DNA of 36,529 bases from Flavonifractor sp. An100. GTDB taxonomy: Bacteria > Bacillota > Clostridia > Oscillospirales > Oscillospiraceae. The first letter of the stretch is position 1. Every line of letters starts with the position of its first letter. The stretch covers positions 1 through 36,529 of the forward strand of contig NZ_NFMA01000028.1 of NCBI RefSeq assembly GCF_002161175.1, written 5' to 3'. Made by a program: the position numbers and the translations under genes. A model generated the notes under the pieces. It was not told the origin of the DNA. It saw only the letters and a program-made list of their open reading frames with translations, and ran no database searches. Of this stretch, positions 16,201 through 22,767 are shown piece after piece.

Positions 16201-16240
16201 GTAAGGTAAACGTAAGGTGGGCTTCATCGGGGTGTAAGGC
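16201..16240 (+). promoter_or_regulatory. helically phased GTAAGG repeats, likely response-regulator sites
   Basis: GTAAGGT occurs at 16201-16207 and 16212-16218, exactly 11 bases apart, and GTAAGGC at 16234-16240, exactly 22 bases further. Direct repeats with 10-11-base phasing are the usual operator form for OmpR-family regulators. A TATCCT at 16249-16254 may be the -10 of the transporter promoter. Binding by the adjacent regulator is inference. Confidence 0.5.
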
Positions 16241-16277
16241 AAGGGCGCTATCCTTTGGAGCGTAAGGAGGCCTTGCC

Positions 16278-17189
16278 ATGAATATCATTGAGACACACGA
16301 CCTATGCAAGCAGTACGGGAACACCCTGCGGGTGGCCCATTTGGACTTGGATGTGCCAGAGGGCAGTATCTATGGGTTCCTCGGTCCCAACGGGGCTGGA
16401 AAGTCCACCACTCTGAAAATGATTTTGGGGTTGGTTCGCCCCACGGCGGGAAACATCAAGGTGCTGGGAAAGAAGATGGACGGCGCCAACCGTCTCTCGA
16501 TTCTCCGGCAGGTGGGAAGCCTCATCGAAAGTCCCAGTTACTACGGCCATCTCACCGGGGAGGAAAATCTGCGGATCGTCCAGACCCTCCGGGGGGTGCC
16601 GGAGAAAAACATCCGGGAAGTGCTGCAGATCGTCCGGCTGGACGGCCAGCGGGGCAAGAAGGTGGCCCACTACTCCCTGGGCATGAAGCAGCGGCTGGGC
16701 CTGGCGGCAGCTCTGTTAGGCTATCCCAAACTGCTCATTCTGGACGAGCCTACCAACGGCCTGGACCCGGCGGGCATCCAGGAGATGCGGGAACTGATCT
16801 GTGAACTGCCGGGCCGGTTCGGCATGACGGTGGTGGTGTCCAGCCACCTTTTGAGCGAGATCGACCAGATGGCCGACCATGTGGCCATCATCCGGGAGGG
16901 GGAATTGGTGTTTCAGGACACTCTGGAGGCCCTTCATGGCCGCAGCCGCCACCATCTGGCCCTGCGGACCATCAACAACCCCGTGGCACGGGCCATTCTC
17001 CAGGAAAAGTCCGTGTCCTGCCGGGAGGAAGAAGGATACCTGATTCTCCCTATCCTCACCGACGAACTGGCCGCTCAGCTCACCCGGCTGCTGGCAGAGC
17101 GCCGCTTGGGCGTCATCCGCCTGGAGGAGCGGCAGAGGAGCCTGGAGGACATTTTCCTGGAACTGACGGGAAAGGCGGCGAGCCTGTGA
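16278..17189 (+). CDS. lantibiotic-immunity-type ABC transporter ATPase (LanF/CprA/BcrA-like)
   Basis: A 303-residue ABC-2 type ATPase. Walker A is G-P-N-G-A-G-K-S-T (36-44), the signature Y-S-L-G-M-K-Q-R-L, Walker B L-L-I-L-D-E-P-T-N-G-L-D-P, and the switch is in V-S-S-H-L-L-S-E-I. The C-terminal 80 residues are the usual dimerisation/accessory region ending in L-E-D-I-F-L-E-L-T. It works with the two permeases downstream to expel or exclude cationic peptides. CGTAAGGAGG precedes the ATG. Confidence 0.9.
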   Translation: MNIIETHDLCKQYGNTLRVAHLDLDVPEGSIYGFLGPNGAGKSTTLKMILGLVRPTAGNIKVLGKKMDGANRLSILRQVGSLIESPSYYGHLTGEENLRIVQTLRGVPEKNIREVLQIVRLDGQRGKKVAHYSLGMKQRLGLAAALLGYPKLLILDEPTNGLDPAGIQEMRELICELPGRFGMTVVVSSHLLSEIDQMADHVAIIREGELVFQDTLEALHGRSRHHLALRTINNPVARAILQEKSVSCREEEGYLILPILTDELAAQLTRLLAERRLGVIRLEERQRSLEDIFLELTGKAASL

Positions 17190-17935
17190 AACTGTTGAAA
17201 CTGGAGTTTTTCAAGTGCCGCCGGCGGAAGATCCTGCTGGTGTGCGCCGCTGTATTGGCGGCGGAGTTGCTGTGGATCGTCTCCTCCTTTCTCCGCCAGG
17301 ACGCCGAGGATCTGATCCAGGGCTGGATGCTGATGCTCTACGACCTGGCTATGGTGGACGCCATCATCCTGCCCATCAGCGTGGCTACCATTGCCAGCCG
17401 TAACTGCGAGTTGGAGCATAAAGGAACGACGCTCAAACTGCTGGAGACCATGGCGACACCAGGGCGGCTTTACGGTGCCAAACTGACCTGGGGCGCTCTG
17501 GTGCTGGCTGTCCTTCTCATCGTCCGGTGGGCGCTCTTCATGGGAGTGGGCATCCTGTGGCAGTTCCCGGGGGAGGTCCCCTGGGAGCGGTTCGGGCTTT
17601 TTACCCTGATCTCCTGGGCGGTGTCCATGATGGTCTACGCCATGCAGCAGGGATTGTCCCTGCGCTTTCAAAACCAGGCGGCGGCCCTGGTATGTGGGAT
17701 CTCCGGCAGTTTCCTCGGGATCTTGTCCCTGCTATTCCCACCGGCCCTGACCCGGTGCGTTCCCTGGGGCTACTACGGCCTGCTGAGCTTGGTGGGGATG
17801 AACTGGGACCCGGACACCCGATTTACCTGGTTCTACTGGAAGTGGCCGGCGTCCACCGATCTGGTGCTACTGTGCCTGTGGGCGGCGCTGTTCCTACTGG
17901 TGGGCCGGGCGCTGTTCGTGCGAAAGGAGGTGTGA
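17186..17935 (+). CDS. ABC-2 permease, lantibiotic immunity EpiE/MutE-like
   Basis: A 249-residue protein that starts with a basic amphipathic stretch (M-K-L-L-K-L-E-F-F-K-C-R-R-R-K) typical of LanE permeases, followed by about six membrane helices (residues 15-37, 52-72, 100-122, 137-155, 168-190, 222-242). The GTG start overlaps the ATPase stop by four bases and lacks a strong ribosome binding site, which suggests translational coupling. No periplasmic domain is present. Confidence 0.83.
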   Translation: MKLLKLEFFKCRRRKILLVCAAVLAAELLWIVSSFLRQDAEDLIQGWMLMLYDLAMVDAIILPISVATIASRNCELEHKGTTLKLLETMATPGRLYGAKLTWGALVLAVLLIVRWALFMGVGILWQFPGEVPWERFGLFTLISWAVSMMVYAMQQGLSLRFQNQAAALVCGISGSFLGILSLLFPPALTRCVPWGYYGLLSLVGMNWDPDTRFTWFYWKWPASTDLVLLCLWAALFLLVGRALFVRKEV

Positions 17936-17938
17936 GGG

Positions 17939-18667
17939 ATGCTGCTGCGTTGTCTGAAGGCGGAACTGATTAAGTTCCGCCGGGCGCCAGTGTGGCTGGC
18001 CTTTGTGGTGCTGCCCGTCTTTCCCGCCATCCTGGGCACTATGAACTATCTGGGGAATTTGGGACTGTTGCAGAGCGAGTGGTATAGCCTGTGGAGCCAG
18101 CACACGCTATTCTCCTCTATGTTCTTTCTTCCGGCATTGCTGGGGGTGTTCTGCGCCTGGCAGTGGCGGTTGGAGCACACGGACCACAACTGGAACAGTT
18201 TTCTCACCGCACCGGTGTCGGTGGGGGATCTGTACCTGGCCAAACTGATTTGGACCGCGGCCATGTCCCTGCTCTCCCAGGTGTGGATCGGGGTACTGTT
18301 CGTCCTCAGCGGGAAACTTGTGGGCCTCACCGGCCCCATCCCGCCGGAATTTTTCGGATGGCTGGCGTGCGGGGCCGTCGGCGGCGTGTCGGTGTGCGCG
18401 GTGCAGCTCTATTTCAGCCTGATTATCCGAGCCTTTTCCCCGCCGGTGGCCTTTGGCCTGATAGGGGGTATTGTGGGGCTGATGGCCACGGCCCAGGGGT
18501 TTGGTTACGCCTTCCCCTATTCCCTCCTGTGCATCGGGATGCGGGCCAACAACCCTAAGATGGAACTGAATCCGCTGCCCTTTGCGCTCTCTGTTCTGGC
18601 TTATCTTGTTCTATTTACACTGCTCTCCATTCGGTATCTCAAAAAACGGGACATAGCGGCTGAGTAA
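17939..18667 (+). CDS. ABC-2 permease, lantibiotic immunity MutG-like
   Basis: A 242-residue membrane protein with M-L-L-R-C-L-K-A-E-L-I-K-F-R-R at the start and six predicted helices ending in a K-K-R-D tail. It resembles the LanG partner of LanFEG transporters. AAAGGAGGTG lies directly upstream of the ATG at 17939, three bases after the previous stop. It is the last gene of the operon, ended by the hairpin at 18669-18698. Confidence 0.83.
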   Translation: MLLRCLKAELIKFRRAPVWLAFVVLPVFPAILGTMNYLGNLGLLQSEWYSLWSQHTLFSSMFFLPALLGVFCAWQWRLEHTDHNWNSFLTAPVSVGDLYLAKLIWTAAMSLLSQVWIGVLFVLSGKLVGLTGPIPPEFFGWLACGAVGGVSVCAVQLYFSLIIRAFSPPVAFGLIGGIVGLMATAQGFGYAFPYSLLCIGMRANNPKMELNPLPFALSVLAYLVLFTLLSIRYLKKRDIAAE

Positions 18668-18668
18668 G

Positions 18669-18698
18669 AGAGGCCCCCGGCGAAAGCCGGGGGCCTCT
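18669..18698. terminator. bidirectional terminator hairpin with GAAA loop
   Basis: Perfect 13-base arms AGAGGCCCCCGGC (18669-18681) and GCCGGGGGCCTCT (18686-18698) closed by a GAAA tetraloop. It sits between the convergent LanG-like and MerR genes. T-tracts are short. Confidence 0.75.
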
Positions 18699-18706
18699 CC
18701 TGTGTT

Positions 18707-19465
18707 TCATTTTACCCAGTGGACGACTGCATCCCGCAGGAAGCGGGCGCAGCCGGGCACTTGCTTGTCGTAGTAGGCGGTGAACCGCTCGTCCATCACA
18801 TAGAGCTCCGCAATTCCCCGGTGTCTGGCCGGGTCGTACTGATTTCCGGTGATGGTGAGCCACCGGCGGTGGAGGGCGGTGATCTCCTTGCCCTCCTCAC
18901 TCTCCGGGGACAGCCCCGCCCGGACGGCGGCCTCCAGCCGCTCCTGGATCTTCCGACCCAGATCTGTCCACTCCTGGTACTGCGTCTGGGTCAGGTTCAT
19001 CACCGTAGCGTTGGCCTCATCCACCTCTTGGTCGCCGTACTTGGCCCGGATCTCCGCTCCGTAAACTTCCTCGTTGTGGGTCACTGTGCGCTGCTTGAAT
19101 GCCTCAAATTTCTGCTCATCGCTCATGATCTCGTTCCTTTCTTCCGCTCCGATTGTGTCTTTCACCGACCGGATGAGCTGTTCCAGCCGCTCCCGTTTTG
19201 CCTCCAATGCGGCCAGGTGGTTTCGCAGGGCAGCCAGACGGTCAAAGGAGGGATCGTCCAGACATTCCTTGATCTGGGCCAGCTCCACCCCGAGAGCCCG
19301 GTAATAGAGAATGTCCTGCAGCCGGTCCACCTCCGCCCCGCCGTAGTAGCGGTAGCCGCTCTCCGCCACCCGGCTGGGCTTCAGCAGGCCGATCTGGTCG
19401 TACCAGCGCAGGGTACGGGTGGTCACCCCGGATAGGCGCGACAACTCCTGAATGGAATACTCCAT
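18707..19465 (-). CDS. MerR-family regulator with TipAS domain
   Basis: A 252-residue protein. Residues 1-70 are a MerR HTH (S-I-Q-E-L-S-R-L-S-G-V-T-T-R-T-L-R-W-Y-D-Q-I-G-L-L), a coiled coil runs from about 75 to 108, and residues 115-250 form a TipAS domain (H-N-E-E-V-Y-G-A-E-I; W-L-T-I-T-G-N-Q-Y-D). TipAS domains bind peptide or other antibiotics and switch the regulator on. I chose the ATG at 19465, with AAGGAGG 8 bases upstream; another in-frame ATG at 19471 is too close to that site. It has a 19-base-spacer promoter of its own. Confidence 0.9.
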   Translation of the reverse strand: MEYSIQELSRLSGVTTRTLRWYDQIGLLKPSRVAESGYRYYGGAEVDRLQDILYYRALGVELAQIKECLDDPSFDRLAALRNHLAALEAKRERLEQLIRSVKDTIGAEERNEIMSDEQKFEAFKQRTVTHNEEVYGAEIRAKYGDQEVDEANATVMNLTQTQYQEWTDLGRKIQERLEAAVRAGLSPESEEGKEITALHRRWLTITGNQYDPARHRGIAELYVMDERFTAYYDKQVPGCARFLRDAVVHWVK

Positions 19466-19485
19466 AAGCATCCCTCCTTGGGAAC

Positions 19486-19516
19486 AGGGTAGCAGTTGAC
19501 GGAGCGTCAAAGTCAA
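19486..19516 (-). promoter_or_regulatory. MerR-type promoter with 19-base spacer and palindromic operator
   Basis: On the minus strand TTGACT (19516-19511) and TACCCT (19491-19486) are 19 bases apart, the over-long spacing that MerR regulators correct by twisting DNA. The spacer contains the perfect palindrome TTGACG-CTC-CGTCAA (19510-19496). The neighbouring MerR-TipAS protein is the obvious ligand. Confidence 0.75.
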
Positions 19517-19525
19517 GAGAAATTT

Positions 19526-20089
19526 TCAAAGTTTTTGGATTTCCCGCTGCAGCCGCTCTAAAAATTCCGCCGCCGGGATGCCGTCCAGCTGGGTGTGGTG
19601 GAACTGAAAGGATACCGGCAGGGTGGCCCGCAGCCACTTTTTCCGGTACCTGCCCCAGATGAGGAATGGATTGTTGTAGCACCCGGCGTAGATGTTCACC
19701 GCGCCGTCGATCTCGTACCCCGCCAGGGCGGAGGTGCCAATGACCATGTACTCCTCACCCAACTCATAGCTTTCCCCGCTCTCCCTGACCTGCCCGGTGA
19801 GCTTTAAGTAGTCTTGATTGAATTGCTCCAAATCGGAGGAGACGGGAATGTCGCAGGTGGCGATGCCGCCGTCCCGGGTGGCCACCACCGTATTGACGGC
19901 CAGACGGTCGTACTGCATGAGCTTGACACCCACCGGCAGCAGGTAGAAGTCCTTCATCTCCGCCGCCGCCTTTCCGATGCACCAGCACAGGAGCATATTG
20001 AATTTATAATTCCGTTTCCGGCTCAGACGCACCAGCGCCGTAACATCCAGGGCCTTCATCAAGGTCACCATGGGCATGGGCGCCTTCAT
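19526..20089 (-). CDS. CatA-like O-acetyltransferase, start uncertain
   Basis: The protein belongs to the chloramphenicol-acetyltransferase-like fold: the active-site motif F-H-H-T-Q-L-D-G (catalytic His) is near the C-terminus, with D-G-G-I-A-T-C and I-G-T-S-A-L upstream. From the ATG at 20089 it has 187 residues. The same frame carries recognisable family sequence further upstream (T-S-R-A-L-A-F-E-L-W just before the Met). It stays open past 20164, where an ATA stands where a start would be expected. No ATG, GTG or TTG with a ribosome binding site is seen there. The start may be non-standard or lost. Small family members like this rarely confer chloramphenicol resistance. Confidence 0.7.
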   Translation of the reverse strand: MKAPMPMVTLMKALDVTALVRLSRKRNYKFNMLLCWCIGKAAAEMKDFYLLPVGVKLMQYDRLAVNTVVATRDGGIATCDIPVSSDLEQFNQDYLKLTGQVRESGESYELGEEYMVIGTSALAGYEIDGAVNIYAGCYNNPFLIWGRYRKKWLRATLPVSFQFHHTQLDGIPAAEFLERLQREIQKL

Positions 20090-20201
20090 CCACAGTTCAA
20101 AGGCCAGCGCCCGGGAGGTGCTTTGTGGATCTACTTCTTTTATGTCGTTCTCAATTCTGTTTATGATGTCCGGTTTGGTTGGCTGTGGTAAGTATCCCTT
20201 A

Positions 20202-20230
20202 TCATAGCATAGTGTCTTATGGGCGGCAAT
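20202..20230 (-). promoter_or_regulatory. promoter upstream of the CatA-like gene
   Basis: On the minus strand TTGCCG (20230-20225), a 17-base spacer and TATGAT (20207-20202), with TGC before the -10 box (extended). Transcription would begin near 20195, so an intact 5' end of the CatA-like gene should lie between there and 20089. Confidence 0.55.
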
Positions 20231-20261
20231 GGATTGCAGTATTCCAAACCCAGGACTTTAT

Positions 20262-20270
20262 GCTATAATG
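20262..20270 (+). promoter_or_regulatory. extended -10 promoter of the OmpR/kinase pair
   Basis: TGC-TATAAT (20262-20270) with only weak -35 resemblance (TTCCAA at 20243-20248, 16-base spacer). The bases after it (TATAATGAAATATCACAAACC region) nearly match those at the flavin reductase promoter at 25452. Confidence 0.5.
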
Positions 20271-20326
20271 AAATATCACAAACCACTTGCACTCTATGCA
20301 AAGGCAGCAAGCAAAGAGGATCAGAC

Positions 20327-21010
20327 ATGAAACACATTTTTCTTTTAGAGGATGACGAGACCCTGGGGCGGGGCATCGTCATGGCCCTGACGGGGCCGGA
20401 GGCGTCCGTCATGTGCCGTTCCACCCTGGCTCAGGCCTGGGGAGCTCTGGCGGAGGAGCGGTTCGACCTGCTGATCCTGGACATCAATCTCCCCGACGGC
20501 AGCGGTCTGGACCTGCTGCGGCAGTTGCGTATGAATGGGGACTCCACGTCGGTGATTCTGCTCACCGCAAACGACCTGGAGTTGGACGAGGTCACCGGGC
20601 TGGAGGCCGGGGCGGACGACTATATCACCAAGCCCTTCTCCCTGGCTGTACTCCGGGCCAGAGTGAACGCCCAGCTCCGGCGGAGTGCTCCCACGATTTC
20701 TCAAACTATGTCCATAGGCCCCTTCATCTTCGATTTTGACCGGATGGACTTCCGCCGGGATGGGGCTGCCGTGGAGCTGAGCAAAACGGAGCAGAAGCTC
20801 CTGCGGGTGCTGGTGGAAAATCGGGGACACACCGTGCCCCGGGCCACCCTGGTGGACCGGGTATGGACGGACGGCGCGGAATTCGTGGAGGAAAACGCCC
20901 TGTCCGTCACGATCAAACGGCTGCGGGGCAAGCTGGAAGCCGACCCGGCCAAGCCTGAATACCTGAAAACGGTGTACGGCATCGGCTACACCTGGGCGGT
21001 GAAACTATGA
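20327..21010 (+). CDS. OmpR-family response regulator
   Basis: A 227-residue protein. Receiver domain with E8-D9-D10, phospho-acceptor D52 (L-I-L-D-I-N-L-P-D) and I-T-K-P-F. A winged-helix domain covers about 125-225 (E-E-N-A-L-S-V-T-I-K-R-L-R-G-K-L and T-V-Y-G-I-G-Y-T-W). The ATG at 20327 has AGAGGAT upstream; the frame is open further 5' but homologues start here. It is followed by a kinase and an ABC transporter in the same direction, the VirR/BceR-like arrangement. Its last codons lie in a duplicated segment. Confidence 0.9.
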   Translation: MKHIFLLEDDETLGRGIVMALTGPEASVMCRSTLAQAWGALAEERFDLLILDINLPDGSGLDLLRQLRMNGDSTSVILLTANDLELDEVTGLEAGADDYITKPFSLAVLRARVNAQLRRSAPTISQTMSIGPFIFDFDRMDFRRDGAAVELSKTEQKLLRVLVENRGHTVPRATLVDRVWTDGAEFVEENALSVTIKRLRGKLEADPAKPEYLKTVYGIGYTWAVKL

Positions 21011-21079
21011 CGGAATATATAACGAAATGTGCGACTGTAATTGTACGGCATCGGCTACACTCGGACGGTGAAGCTATGA
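20973..21079 (+). repeat. tandem partial duplication at the regulator-kinase junction
   Basis: Positions 20973-21010 and 21042-21079 match at 34 of 38 bases (first 19 identical, TGTACGGCATCGGCTACAC), exactly 69 bases apart. Each copy ends in ...GGTGAA-x-CTATGA, the regulator's last codons overlapped with a kinase-type ATG. The junction was evidently duplicated and has since drifted. Confidence 0.8.
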
Positions 21080-21975
21080 TTTGGTACATTATAGCGGGTA
21101 TTTTCATTCTTTTGGTATTGGCAGTGGTCCTGTTTTTCTGGTGGAAAACCGCCCGCACCATCCGGCGGCTGGATGACATGCTCACCGCAGCCACGGACGG
21201 CACCTTTTCCGAACAAACCTTTGATGAGAGCCGCCTCTCCGCTCTGGAGAGCCGGTTGGCCCGGTATCTGGCGGCCAGCGCCTTGTCCGAGCGGAATGTG
21301 CGTGAGCAGAAGGATCAGATCAGCGCCCTGATCTCCGACATCTCCCACCAGACCAAGACTCCGGTGGCCAACCTCCAGCTCTATGCCCAGCTGCTCTCGG
21401 AGCAGCCCCTCCCCCCTCAGGGGAAGGACTGCGTGGCCGCCCTCTCCGCCCAGGCGGACAAGCTCCAGACCCTCATTGAGGCCCTGGTCAAGACCTCCCG
21501 GCTGGAGACGGGGATCCTGGCCCTCCACCCCCAGAGCGGTGAAATTGCCCCGGTGGTGGAGCGCTCTGTCGCCCAATATGCACCCAAAGCGGCGGAAAAG
21601 GGCATCACCCTGACCGCTCGACAGACAGAGGGCTCCGCCGTCTTTGATCCCAAGTGGACGGAGGAGGCGGTGTGCAACCTGCTGGACAACGCCGTGAAGT
21701 ACACCCCCTCCGGCGGCACCGTAACGGTGGAGGTGAAAAACTATGAGCTCTTCTCCGCCATCTGGGTGAGCGATACCGGCCCGGGCATCTCCGAGGGGGA
21801 ACAGGCCAAAATTTTCGGACGGTTTTACCGTGCGCCCGGCGCTTATCAGACGGAGGGCGTGGGCATCGGCCTCTATCTCACCCGGCAAATTGCGGAGAAG
21901 CAGGGCGGCTATGTGAAGGTGGAGAGCGTCCCCGGGAAGGGAAGCGTGTTTTCCCTCTTTCTCCCCCGTCCGTAG
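21076..21975 (+). CDS. small sensor histidine kinase
   Basis: From the ATG at 21076 the kinase has 299 residues: one membrane helix (about 2-24), a short linker, the acceptor motif I-S-H-Q-T-K-T-P-V-A (His91; Q and K replace the usual E and R), N-L-L-D-N-A-V-K-Y-T (N-box), D-T-G-P-G-I and G-V-G-I-G-L-Y. An alternative ATG at 21007 overlaps the regulator stop and would add 23 residues that come from the duplicated junction, so I prefer 21076. With little sensor domain, it probably senses through the membrane or through the ABC transporter encoded downstream. Confidence 0.85.
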   Translation: MIWYIIAGIFILLVLAVVLFFWWKTARTIRRLDDMLTAATDGTFSEQTFDESRLSALESRLARYLAASALSERNVREQKDQISALISDISHQTKTPVANLQLYAQLLSEQPLPPQGKDCVAALSAQADKLQTLIEALVKTSRLETGILALHPQSGEIAPVVERSVAQYAPKAAEKGITLTARQTEGSAVFDPKWTEEAVCNLLDNAVKYTPSGGTVTVEVKNYELFSAIWVSDTGPGISEGEQAKIFGRFYRAPGAYQTEGVGIGLYLTRQIAEKQGGYVKVESVPGKGSVFSLFLPRP

Positions 21976-22027
21976 CGGACTTCTTTCAAAACTGTCACAT
22001 TCTCGAAAGGACCAGGACAGATTTCCA

Positions 22028-22070
22028 TGCTAAAGTCTGTATTGTCAAAAGACGGTACAGACTTTTTCTT
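22028..22070 (+). promoter_or_regulatory. hairpin leader (possible attenuator) before the ABC genes
   Basis: Perfect 10-base arms AAAGTCTGTA (22032-22041) and TACAGACTTT (22056-22065) enclose a 14-base loop that itself holds GTC-AAAA-GAC. A T-rich stretch follows, then the GGAGGAG site of the ATPase gene. TGC-TAAAGT at 22028-22036 resembles an extended -10 overlapping the left arm. The structure is either an attenuator of read-through from the regulator/kinase genes or a DNA operator. Confidence 0.5.
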
Positions 22071-22085
22071 TGGAGGAGAACAGTC

Positions 22086-22754
22086 ATGACAATTTTAGAG
22101 ACCTGTGATCTGAAAAAATACTACGGCGCCGGGGACACTCAGGTAAAGGCTCTGGACGGCGTAGACCTGAGTATCGAACAAGGAGAGTTTGTGGCCATTG
22201 TGGGCACCTCCGGCTCCGGCAAGTCCACTCTGCTTCACATGCTGGGGGGCCTGGACCGGCCCACCTCCGGTACCGTCACCGTGGACGGCAAGGACATCTT
22301 CGGCCTGAAGGACGAGGCCCTGACCATCTTCCGCCGGAGGAAGATCGGCTTCGTGTTTCAGTCCTACAATCTGGTGCCGGTGCTCAGCGTGTGGGAGAAC
22401 ATCGTCCTGCCCATTCAGTTGGATGGGGCCAAGGTGGATCGGGCCTATGTGGAAGAGGTCATCGCCACCCTGGGGCTGGAGAAGAAGCTCACCAATCTCC
22501 CCAACCAGCTCTCCGGCGGCCAGCAGCAGCGGGTGGCCATCGCCCGGGCCCTGGCCACCAAGCCCGCCATCCTGCTGGCCGACGAGCCTACCGGCAACCT
22601 GGACAGCAAAACAAGCCAGGATGTGCTGGGCCTCATGAAGGTGACAGGGCAGAAGTTCGCCCAGACCATGGTGATGATCACCCATAACGAGGAGATCGCC
22701 CAGATGGCCGACCGCATCGTCCGCATTGAGGACGGGCGGATCGTGACACGGTAA
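22086..22754 (+). CDS. ABC transporter ATP-binding protein, MacB/LolD-like
   Basis: A 222-residue ATPase. Walker [10 protein letters not shown] (40-48), signature L-S-G-G-Q-Q-Q-R, Walker [13 protein letters not shown], switch I-T-H-N. All motifs are intact. The ATG follows GGAGGAG. It pairs with the large permease 13 bases downstream; the pair is of the mechanotransmission (type VII) class that works on envelope substrates or peptides. Confidence 0.92.
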   Translation: MTILETCDLKKYYGAGDTQVKALDGVDLSIEQGEFVAIVGTSGSGKSTLLHMLGGLDRPTSGTVTVDGKDIFGLKDEALTIFRRRKIGFVFQSYNLVPVLSVWENIVLPIQLDGAKVDRAYVEEVIATLGLEKKLTNLPNQLSGGQQQRVAIARALATKPAILLADEPTGNLDSKTSQDVLGLMKVTGQKFAQTMVMITHNEEIAQMADRIVRIEDGRIVTR

Positions 22755-22767
22755 GGGGGCGAAGGGC

